Origin: Chlamydomonas sphaeroides
Lineage: Eukaryota > Chlorophyta > Chlorophyceae > Chlamydomonadales > Chlamydomonadaceae
Direction: 5' to 3'
NCBI GenBank assembly: GCA_001662425.1
Contig: BDDC01000237.1
Location: 3,941-67,940 of the forward strand
Length of the DNA: 64,000 nt
Made by a program: the position numbers and the translations under genes. A model generated the notes under the pieces. That model ran no database searches, had not been told where the DNA came from, and saw nothing but the letters and a program-made list of their open reading frames with translations. Positions 41,001-53,000 of this stretch are shown here, piece after piece. Within the stretch, counting starts at the first letter, position 1. Every line of letters starts with the position of its first letter.

Positions 41001-44000
41001 CGGTCGCTACCAAGTCGCGATGTCTGCAATGAAGAAAATAGCCGTGGAGGCCATTCGATGTGCTTTTCTGGGCGGTGTTCAGCCGCCCAACATACGAATA
41101 CTGTCGCATAATTACCTTTCGTCTATACCAAAGCGTGCCCCGTCGCCCCAATGCCACCTGCCAGCTTCCGCAACTTCTGGAATGACTTACCCTGCGGGAC
41201 GAGTCTACCCTTCCTCTGCATGGTGGGCTTCGTGGCGGCCGGTTTGGGGCAGCAAGTAGTGGGCACAAATGCTGCGACACACGAAATACCTGTCCTGCCT
41301 GCTACGCGCCACCTGGCATCTACCAGTGGCAGCCAACAGTTGGGGGGCTCCGAAGGCAACTGCATCAATCGTTGCGCATGTCTGACACAAGCGCCGACAA
41401 GGGATCCCTGGACGCACCCACCCTACAGACGCCCGAGCCGGTCCCACCCCGGCCGCCAGCGTTCACAAAACTGGAGGAGCTTGAGTTCCAGATGACCCTT
41501 TCCGGCACCCAGTTCGTCATGTACGGTCCCCTCATGACGTTCGCTGAGGCCCGTGTATACTGTGAGGCCAACGGCCAGGTGCGTCTGTGCATTGCTGGCT
41601 GGCGAATGCCCTGCCATTAACGATTTGGTGCCATTCTACATATGCTGGCTGGCAGCCCCCATTAATCCCTGACTTTCCCATTTTGCTGCGCTGTCGAAAC
41701 CTGTCAGGTGCTGGCTGACTTCCAGAGTTACAATCAGTACAGCACGGTTCTGTCGATCATAAGCCAGTGGATCTACACGCGGCCGCAGTTCTCCGACAAG
41801 GTGCGACACAGGCATGTTGCGCAGTGCGCTTTGTGACCCGGTCAACGTTTTAACCACCTCATCCCCTCCCGTACAACCTTGTGCAACCTTGCCATTTGAC
41901 AGACCGTCCAGATGTGGACTGGGTAAGGCAATGATCAATCTCCGCATGCCTACAGACCGACCAGACCTTGACCGCGCCCGTGTTGCGGCACACGCCCTGA
42001 TAGCTGATTGGAGCCACACACAGGCTGCATGCCTGGTCCTGCCACCGCACGCGGGCGCGCGACTAGCCCATGTACACATGTATCCAACGCCTAGATTCCA
42101 AGGCATGGCCTGCGTGGCCTGTGCATGCCTCTGGCATGCGCCTGAAAAGCGTATCGTCACACTGACCCGCAGCTACAACGCCCGTGCGTCCAACTCTGCT
42201 GGCAACAAGGTCTTCACAGCCAACCTGGGCCCAGCCGATACGGCAGCAGGGTTCTATGCGCCAACCTTCACGACAAGTATCGACGAGTGGTGAGCTTGGG
42301 CTTGGGAGTGGCTTCAGATATCGACAATAGTCATCATTCGTCTAATGTGCAAACCCGTGATTGTCCACTGCAGCTTCATGGTAGAGTACGATCCACAGGC
42401 AAGTGCTGCACTTCTGCCGTGCGTCGGCTTACGCATTGCAGTATGCAGGCGCTTTGCTTCCTGCATACATGGCGGGAGCCCACACCAGCAGTAATAGCAC
42501 CAGTAATAATAGCAGCTGCGGCCGGTGCACTGGTGGTCACGCCGCTCGGCATTTTCCCTCCCGTGCAGACCCGTGCGCACCGCTTCGTCCAGACCTCGTG
42601 CGAGGGCACTCGCCGGCCGCTGTGCCGCAGCATGCCTCGGCAGACACCTGTCTTCGAGAGTCGTGAGTACGCACGCTGCGGCAAATCGTTATCGACTCCT
42701 CGTTACTACCAACTTACCAACCCCGCCCGCACATCTACTGCAGCTCTTATCAACAACAAGCGGTATGCTTATTACACAATGAAGCTTCCGGTGAGGCGGA
42801 GCAACGTGCAATGCTCACTCACATGTTGGCCGGCCCTAGCACATGTAGCTAATACGCCACGTGTACGGCATCTGCTTGGATGTGCGCAGTGGGGCCGTGC
42901 TCGCGACTGGTGCCGCTCACAAGTCAACGGCGAGCTCGCTACCTTCCGGTGAGGACCGGCATCCGCGGCTGTACAGCTGTCATCCTCCGCATTACTGGCC
43001 TTGTGCGAGCATGGCCGGCCACCATGAGGCCTGGTGACATGCCACACACCTGGTTGCGCCTGTTGCGCCACATATTGCTTTGCCACTATGGCTGCCCTGC
43101 CCCACGCCCATGTGCGTCGCAGTGATGACGCTGAGTGGCAACTGGCCCGCAACTGGTTGAACGCCAACTTCTGGTGGGTCTCAGGATTGAAGGGGGTCGG
43201 CAGAATGGCGTGCATGGGTCATGGTATGCGGTTGACCTGGGCTGAGAAATGTCACGTGTGTATGTGCGACAGGAACAACACCGTCAACCGGGCTGGGGTC
43301 GGCTTCGTGGCTGGCACTATAACAGGGGTGGACGCCTGGATTGGCCTGTTTGGTAAGCTTCGGGCTTGATTACAACAGCCAATCATGTTAGCCAGCCATC
43401 AGCCACAAAGGCCAGAAGGCCCCCCCGGCCTGATGCAAAGCTGCAGCAGTAGATTCATATTAAGCCTGGCAAATGAGATCCCCAGCTTCACATGCTGTAA
43501 CTTCCCCGCTTCTACCCCAACAGATATGCAATTCCCCTTCTGGTCCTTCGTTGACCAGCCGGGTGTGAATGTCAACGGCCGACCCAACTGGTGGAGTAAC
43601 GTCCTCCCGACTGCAAGCGCGGGTGCGTGAATAGGATGCTACCAGGCTATTTTGCTCTGCATGCATCGCTTGCTTACATATGGAACTGCTCACTGGTGCA
43701 GACTGCGGTTTTGTCACCACCCGAGCTACGACCGCTGGCAACGGAGCAGCGACCTCGGGTTGGGCTGGAACGGTGCGCATGCATGGTGCTTGTTGAAGCT
43801 ACCTGTAGGGATTTCAATGCCGGCACAAGGCTAACACGTGCCCTGACCCACGCATGCTCCTCGGCACCCACCACGACCCCTCGTTCGTTCGCAGACATGT
43901 AAGTCGTCTGCTGCGTACATCAGCCATACGCCAGCTATCTGTGACTCGTATCTGCAACCGTTTGACCTCCCTTGCGTATGACCCGCAGGCACGCTGGCCC

Positions 44001-47000
44001 TCCCGTTCGTCTGCCAGTACACGCCAACAGGTATGCATGTGAAACTGCAGATGGGGACGACGGCAGCCGGAAGACACCGTGTAGCTTCTGTGTGGTGACC
44101 GTCTCACCATGGCTTCGTTGGAAGCTTCTCGCATCACCTGCTACCCCATGTTTACATGCCGCCAGGCCTGCCGGCCCTCAACATGGCCACCTTCCCGCTG
44201 CCCGTCAAGTCGCGCTTCGAGCTAGGCTCCAGCACTGCTGGCACAGTTGCGCGCGGTGGCTACATCTACACCCTCATCTCCAACCCCACCCTGCGCGCCA
44301 ACTGGACCCAGGTACGCGGTATGCCACGCCTGATAATCCTGGAAAGCTTCGTACCATTTTCACTCAAGCCGTTGCTCGTCGCCTCTGCAGGCCCAGCTCA
44401 TGTGCCGCTTCCTGCCCGAGGGCGCGGGCACGCTTGCCTCGCTCTACACCCAGGAGGACCTGGACTTCTTCCGTCGCTTCGTGGCCCAGGCAGAGGGCGA
44501 CAACGCCGGCGTGTGGCTTGCATACGCAGACTTCCTAAGCGCGGGTGAGTCAGAGATCGGCAGGCTGTGCGCTAGCCCAAAGTTCTCGGGCGTGTGTTTT
44601 CTACCTTCTGGCTTGTGTATGTGTATGACACGGCGGCTAAGCTCATCGCTCGCCTGCACTGCAGACCGCCCGTACTGGACCATTGGTGGCTCGGGTAAGT
44701 TGTTTTAGCGAACCGGCCAACTTATGCCTGTGGCTGGCAATGCTTACCGGCCCTGCCCACCATCAACCCAACAGCCCACTGCACACGGATACCTCGTGAC
44801 CCCCAGACGGCACCATGTTCAGCCAGAACTGGTTGACAAGTTCGGCGCTCAACGTTGGGCTCAACGAGACTGGCCTGTCGGCGTCGATCATTAGCACCAC
44901 CACCGAAGCCGCCACCTGCGGCTACCTGGATCCCGAGACCACTAGCATCCAGCGCAAGCCCTGCAGCGAGAGGCTGGCCGTGCTGTGCATGACGCCAGGT
45001 GCGGGTTCAAATGCACTAGATGCAAGGTACCTTGCGGTAATGGCCACCACAGCGGCACAGGTACCGTACCATAGACGTGTGGTTGTCGATACGCCACACT
45101 GTGCTTCTGTCGGTTGCAGGTTACAAGGCGGGCGCTCAGCACGTTGTGGGAGGCGAGTTCAGTGGCGACGGCTTGCCGGACGTGATGGTCGCAGCTAACT
45201 GCCCGTGGGACAGCGGCGCTTCTCTGATGGGCTTCCAGCAGCCCTCACCTCCATCGCTGCAGCGCAGCGGCAACCAGGCCATCCGGCCCACCATGTCACA
45301 GCCCACCTGCGGCGACGGCATCCCGTTGTGGGGCCGCGAGGAGTGCGACATTGGCGTCGGCAACGGCGTTTGCACGGACCAGTGCCGCATCCAGCCGGCC
45401 TATGTGGTGCAGGCTTCGTCCAGTGAGGCGTTCATCAAGATCGGCAAAGGCAACTGGACCCTCGACCATGCGGGTAAGGTGGTGAAGACCCCTACGTGCT
45501 GGGTGCCATTACGGTGCCACATACACGTTCCTTATCCATGTGTGCCGACCCTCCCGAACTTTCCTTGCTCGTGATCACCTTGCGTTCCATTGCTGGCTCG
45601 CTCCAGGTGTCAATTACAACCTGTACGGCCAGGTCCGCGGGTTTAAGGAGGTGCTTGACAACCCCGATGACCCCATGCTGTACGAGGGCTTTTCAAATAT
45701 TACCGAGGAGAACGGTGAGTGCAGGCTCCTTCCTGCTTTCCGCTCCCCGCCCACTCGTGGCACAGATCATCCTGACTTCTGCAAATGATACCCCACACCC
45801 GCATGCGCACATCGACACTACCATCTGCGCCAATTGCTGCTCACCCGCCCTGCCCCCTGCCGCCCAGGCTTCCCCGCCAACCAGCCCATTGAGGTGCACC
45901 AAGTTAAACTGCTCATGGCGGGCTGGCCCTTCCAGTACCGGTGAGAAGATGCCATGATGTGATGGTAATCTTGTGTTGGGGCATGGCGTGTAGGAATGCG
46001 TGTTGGGGCCAATGGCTAGACATGATTTCTAAGTGATGCAGCATCGCTTCTGTGTTATTCTTAACCTGCAGTGGCTTCTTGCAAACCGATCTCAATGCGC
46101 CGGCCTTCCCTGTCTGGACTGGTGTCGAGACGGAGCCGGTAAGCTGAAAAAGAAGCACCATGTTGTAATCCTGCCATCGTTCCCCTGACTTACCGAGCGC
46201 AACTCTCCGTACACAGTACGACAACCCAACCTGGACAACGGCCACCAGCAACTGCGGGTGCACCACCGATAACCCGGATGGCGGCCCCGTCGATCTGGAG
46301 GTCGTTCAGGACCTTAAGGACATTGTGTTCAGGTGCAGCATTTTATGCAGATTGTGCTGGCGGCACATGCCCTTGTGTCTTGGACCTCCTGCTTACCTTC
46401 ATTGATCTCTGAACCCGCGCAGTTGGACCGTGGGCAGCCAGTGCGAGAGCTCGGCGTCCATCACTCGCAGCGTCATTGACCCGCTCACACAGGAGCCAGA
46501 GAACACCACCACCGTGGCGCAAGTGGGTTCGGGGTCTAACTATCCGTTGATCAAGTCACAGAGCGGATTCGCGGATATGCACATCAGTGTCAGGTGCTGT
46601 AACTTATACGTGACACCAGCCCATTGTCGGTGCTCCATTCCACAGCTCACCATCGGCCTGCCATGCGGCTCTTTCTACCGGCCCGCCACCAATGAGGTCG
46701 ACGAGGGCATCGAGCGTGATAGTCTGCTGATTGGCATGACGTACCGCTACTGCGTCATTGTGACGGGCCCCGCGAGCCAGGGCTACTTCCTGGACAAGGA
46801 TAGGTGCGGTGGTAACATGGGAGGCCACAGTTTGCAAGCCGGTAGTGGCGAAGCAAGTAATTGTAACGTCATGCGGCTTGCCTTGACCTTGACACAGGCC
46901 TCTCGACACACAGCGCTTCGTGAGCACGCCAGTCTGCCGTGACGTCAAGATCCAGTGGACGGCGTCCATCATGGGAGAGGTGTGCAAACGGTTTAAAATG

Positions 47001-50000
47001 TCCATGAAATGTCTTTCGTACATGCTTTATTACATGGCCAAGCTGTGGGCAATTAGGGAGCACTACAGCCCTGCGCGCTGTGATTCTTGTTGGCACCGGA
47101 CGTGCTGTAGGTTGTCACGCGCTACAACACGCCCGCACCCGGTGTGCGGCTCACGGCCCGCCTGATGGGCAGCGCATACGTCATCTCGACCATCACTGAC
47201 GACAGCGGGAAGTACGTCCTGGCGCTCCAGGCCGATCCTCCCGGTTGCGACCCCGTCCTGGCGCCCGAGGCCTGCATCGGCCAGCTGGTCAGGTAAGTCC
47301 ACTCCCGTCACATAACATCGCATCAGCGGTATGTAGTTACCATGCGTTAATGCAGCAGAAGTGTGTGTGGCGAAAGGCGCGATGACCTCCGGTCCATGAC
47401 TTCGCAATGCTTCCTACCTGACAGGGTCGTTGCAAGCCAGCGTACCAAGCTGCGCAGCGGCCGTATCATCATTCACAGCTTCTCTATGGACGGAGTACCG
47501 GGCGCTGCACAGGTGTGTTGCACATGGCGTGGGGGCTGCAGCGTCACCGTAAGAGAGCAGATGCCATCTGTTACAGAACGACAGCATGGTATCGCCGTTC
47601 GAAGATGTGCCATACGGACGCTTCTCCCTCGCAGGTGTTCGCGCTGACGCACCTGCAGGAAGAGGAGAGCGTCCTCATCGTTGATGAGTCCAGCATGCCA
47701 ATTTCCGGATACGTCAAGTGCGTGAAGGTCCTTCAAGCTCAGCCCCGAACACACACCAGCTTCTTTTAGCCTGCTAACTTCCGGCTTGACGTGCAGGTGG
47801 CCTGGTGGCCGCAACAACTTTGGTTATGACCAGCTCCGCGGCTGCCCTGTTGCAGAGGCCTCAGTTTGGTGCGTTGGTGAAACATCATACATGTGATTGC
47901 ATGGCATAGTGGTCTGCAAGTTCATTCTGAAATAAAGAACAAAAAGTTGACGACACATGCAGCGCACGCGTCGTTCCATGAAGGAGTCCGTGTTGCATAT
48001 TGTTCAAGTCTTGCAACCTTGCCGCATACTGATGCGTAACATGCATAGCAGGGCAAAGGCGGAAAGGCAAGCAGCAAGTCACCCTCCGCCCTGCACCCTG
48101 TCTTTAATTCCACAGCGCAACAAGTATGGTGGACAACTCCACCATCAGGTAAGCAAAGAGTCACACGTCATCTCCCCGTAGTTCCCGAACGTCACATGGT
48201 GGTGCCGGGATGGCTTGGCGTGCGTTGAAGTCAGCAGCAGGTGACGGGAGTTTGACCCACTGCATCCCGCAGCTGCGCCACATCCGACCCCGATGGCGGA
48301 TTCCTCGTGGCTGCGGGCATTGGTGCGGTGCCTTACGTTGCGTTTGGCATGCCCATGTGGATCAACGTAGAGCTATGCTTCTAGAGGCTGTGGTGTTTGG
48401 AACAAAATGGCCTTGGGCACTGCCGCAGCCCTTAGCTTGGGCTCGAACTCACGGGGGTGGATTGTGTACGATACCGTGCGTCTGCATGGGCTGAGCTGAA
48501 CACTGTGATGACGCAGGATCTTACATGAGGCTGACTGTTCACTACAACAACCACACCTTCGTCGTCAACTACCCTGCCACCGCAAACATCCAGGTATGCC
48601 AGCACGCTCTGGCCACACACGCTCATCTTTGTAGCTTTTGCCTCACGGCTCTGCCCTTCCCGCATGCAATGTCGCTGGTGTTGCTCCCACAGCTGGAACC
48701 AGATGGTGGCTACGGTAGGCATGTGCAGCCACCTCGACAATCTGCGCTGATGGGTATGTATAAATGCTATGGCTGATACTATGGCTGAACCGCGTGGGTG
48801 TCCGCTTTGCAATCCCACAGAGCTCATGGCCCCCATCTACGACGTCGACATTCGCAACGTCCAGACCCGCGTTGTGCGCATCGGCCTAGTGGGCGGCGAG
48901 TGCCAGTATGCGCTCGGCTCCCCGCTTATCCAGTTCAGCGCGCCCAGCTGCCCGAACCACATGGAGCAGCGTTTCAACCTTCGGCGCCTGGAGATTGGCG
49001 CAGATCTGTCGTACCTGGAGATGCTGCTGCCTGCCGTGCCATGGACTATCGTAAGCGGTTGATAGGGCTGCGACCGTGGGGTTGCAACGAGCGTCATGTA
49101 TGCATGTTTCTTCCTCAAAACAACACATCCCTCGCCTTCGTTCCCCTCTGTTCGCAGTCGTTTGTGGGCATGAGCAAGCCAGCCCCGAAGATCATCCCCG
49201 AGGCGGTGCGCTACTACCTCATGATCACAAACCAGGTGGGCACCTTGCATGCGAATTTATCCAGGACATGTTGGGCCCACGAATTATGGCCACGAATCTT
49301 GGCCTTTCAATTCGGCCGCCCTGCCACCCTCATTACCAGTTACAAAATTTTTGATGCTCACCGTAATTGCTGTGCGTGCGTCGATCCCCGCCCTGCAGAT
49401 GTCCAAGACATTCAACCTCATGCCCCCTCTGCCGGAGAGCTCAGAGCCCCAGGAGATGTTCTTCAACTTCGTGGCGCCGAATGAGGTCGACGTTGACATC
49501 TGCCGCGACTACAAGGTTTGTGCAAGGGCACACGCACTGTGACGGATATGCCACATACACCGTGCCCGCCAACTGGCCACCGCACTGCTGGTCAAAGCCC
49601 GTTGCACGGCCCTCAGCCCTCCACACCATCCAGACTAGCAGGACGAGCTTGTTTGCTCCAGCATATGTGCACGCAGTCACTAACACGAAGCTTTGTGTGT
49701 GCATGCATAGGGCAACCTCATCTTCTGTAACGAGTATAGCCTCAACCGGCGCTGCAAGAACGGCACGGTAAGCCATGTCGTCATGCCGCACCTGCGACAC
49801 CTGCGTATCTTGCATCCCAAAGCTCTGTTGACCGTACCACGCTGCCTTACACGACCTCAATTTTCACATCACAGGAGGAGGCCTTTGACGCCGTCTACAA
49901 GGCCTTCTCACCGCCTGACAGCGCTCTCGTCTACAAGGACGTTGTTGTGCTGCGCCGTGGTGGGTTACACAGGGCCATGACAATGCTGGATTGCTTGTGA

Positions 50001-53000
50001 CTGGATGAAAACCACAAGGCCGTACATGCACGCAGCAGCTGACCCGTGTTCCTGCGTCTTCTTTCCTTCCCTCCAGGCGGCCAGTACAAGCTGCGCACCA
50101 CACTGTATCAAATGTACGGCGAGATGCGCTGCAACGACGTCAGCACCACCATCCTGCTGCAGGACAGCATTGGCGGCGAGGTGGAGCAGAACGCCTGCTC
50201 AAGTGGGTGACGCAAGATATGCATCCCATGCCCCTCGTGTTCTGCTTGGCCTTGCTTGTGACGCGTTTTCCCACCACGTTTTTGCCCTGCACAGCTATGA
50301 ACCGCGGCTGCAGCTTCCCTGTCACGATGAACGAGGCCACCAACACCAGCGAGCACATGTACGACCTGGTGCCTCGCTCCATCAACTTCGGGGCGCTCAC
50401 GGCCTATACCGTGCCGCTATCAGTGGTGGTGGCCAGTCCCGGCTGGCCCTCAAGGTGAGGAACAGCATGGTTCGCATGTGATGCCAATACATGGCTGGCA
50501 TGGCTGACCCAGCACCCAGTGCGGATGGCTCGCCGTGTCTTGAACCCACCCCTGTGTTCGCTCCAACGCATCAGGTCCTTCCTGCTGTACAGCATCATCG
50601 AGGTGGGCAGGGCTGGCCAGGGCTACACGCATCTTGACTCACTGCAGTCTGCACTCAGCGCAGTGCTTGGCGGTAATCCGGCCGGATCTACCTCCACACA
50701 CGGCTCAATGCTGTTCGCTGCCATGCACCCTATCTACCCGAACAGGGCACCGAGACCCGTGCGGGAACTGGCTACATCGAGATCCCGATCCCAGTGCCTC
50801 TGCTCATCCTGCGCGACCCACCAGGTAGGTGGCTGCTGGCTAAGAGCGCATTGCTGCGGCCCTGCCTGTAGCACATACTGAGCATTACATGCCTGCGGCT
50901 TCCTGGTCGTGGCCAGTGCCTAAATTGCATAACAACAGCACATACACGAACATCCGCAAAATTTACTCTGTACGCAGGCGACCGCAGCTATGCGGAGATC
51001 ACCAGCAGCATCAGCAGCGCCGTCAAGCTGTCCATGATCAACAACAACATGAAGAAGTGTGACGGCTCAGGTCTGGTGGAGGGAAGGAGTCGCGAATGTC
51101 TGTGTGTAGGTGGTGTTAGTAGTTTTGACTTTGGCATATGCCCCATCACACGTTGTACACAAATGCGGTTCATGTTCGTCCCTGCTTGTGTGTCGACATC
51201 AGTAGAGGAGCATGTGCTAGCACCCAGTACCCACCATTAACTTGACACTCCCGTCCATGCGGCCTCACAGGCAATCCCGAGTTCCTCATGAAAGCGCTGG
51301 TGCGTGACTGGTGCCTATGCTGCTTGCTGTAGTTGCACTTTCTTGTTGCGCTGAGTGCGCTCTAACAGGTTGGCTGCGTCCCGCTGCTTCCCGCTGCGTC
51401 CCACTGACCCGCTGCTGTTGTCTGACCTGCTGTTGCTTGTGTCGCTGGACCCCCTGTTCCCTTATCCAACTGACGTCTACAATGCGGTACTGCCATGCAG
51501 CCATGGAACATCTTTAACGCCGTCCCCTTCAGCAAGTTTGGCATGAGCGCGGATGTAAGCTTGTCTAGGTTGGATGGCAGCACTGCATGCTGAGCCATCT
51601 CGCATGGTGTCTAACAATCCCATTGCCTCTGTCGGCCAACAGATTGCCGAAGCCACGAAGGATGCGGGCGCTGTAAGTGTGTGGTCATTCAGCCCCTATA
51701 GGCACCGATGTGTTGGGCTGTTGGGCTGTAAAGACTGTAGCCTCCTAAGCAATTGGGCGGTAAAGACTGCAGCCTCCTTCTAAGCATGCTGCTGCGTACT
51801 GCAGGCTGCTGCCAAGACCGCCAAGGCGGCCAAGGCAGCGGCTAATTTGGATGAAGTCGCCGATGTGGCCGAGGTGGCCACCGTCGCGAGCAAGAGCAGC
51901 AAGGTACGAGCATGCACCGTTAGGCGGAATATTAAAAAGTACGGTATGCGCGCAACTCCACGCTGTCCACTCACGTTCTGGGCTTTGTGCTCGTTGCTGT
52001 AATCGCAGAAGCTCAAGAAGGCTGTCAAGGCGGTCGAGAATGCACAAACGGCAGTGTCAAAGGGAGCCCAGAAGGTTGGAAAGCTTGATGACGTGGCCGA
52101 TGCTGTCAAGGGCAAGCTGACGGGCGGCATTGCAAAAGCTGCGGGCAAGGTACGTGTGTCAGGCCTGCATCAGCAAATGCACGTGAGGCGGCTGTGTGAC
52201 GGACACATCTATGTGCATCCCCCACATTTACACACGAGCACGCACTCACTGCGCCCTTGATCGACAGGTTGCTGCGAATGCTGCCAAGGCGGCAGATGCT
52301 GCTGAGGCGGCTGCCAAGGGCGCGGACGAAGCCGCTGAGGCCGCTGGCTTCTTTGAGAGGTGAGGACTGGAGCAGGATTTGAAACACCTTATTTTGCCAG
52401 CGGCACTGCCCTAGTCACAGGCCGTCATATAATTTATATGTCACTCGTCCCCATTCGCAGCGTATTTGACCTTGCCAAGGACACAGCAAAGGCGGTTAGC
52501 AGCTTCGACACCAAGAAGATCTCTGCTGCAATCACAGAAGGAGGAAGAAAGGTGACCTACCGCTTTGCGCATGGAGACACAAACAACACGTACATCCGTG
52601 CTTGCTTTGAGTTTGCATCGTGGGGCGGCATTAGCGCCGCCCGCCTGCTTGACCAGCCCGCCACCTGTGCTGCGTGTGAATCGTGGCATGTGTGTCTTCT
52701 TTATTGGGCCTGGCAGGCATTTGAGGCGGGCAAGGTGGCGCTGAAGGCTAACACAGATCTCAAGAATCTCGCGTCAAACGTTGCGAGCCTTGCTGTGTGA
52801 GTCAAGGTCGTGTCTGTCAACGTGTCGATGTTCTGTGTTTAGCATTGCCTAGGGTGGTCGAACTCGCTTCACCCATCGCCCCACCATAACCAACCCCACA
52901 ACGAGTTTCCTTCAAGAATAACACCCTGGCCCTGCCACATCCTCCTCATGAATTTTGCGGGCAACGTGTGTGCAGCGTGAGTCGGGCTTTGGCTTGAGTG

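Noticed and set aside
50746..50824. Hydrophobic stretch IPIPVPLLIL considered as an internal transmembrane helix
   Set aside because: Only about ten hydrophobic residues with several Pro, followed by RDPPGD; too short and too kinked to span a membrane.
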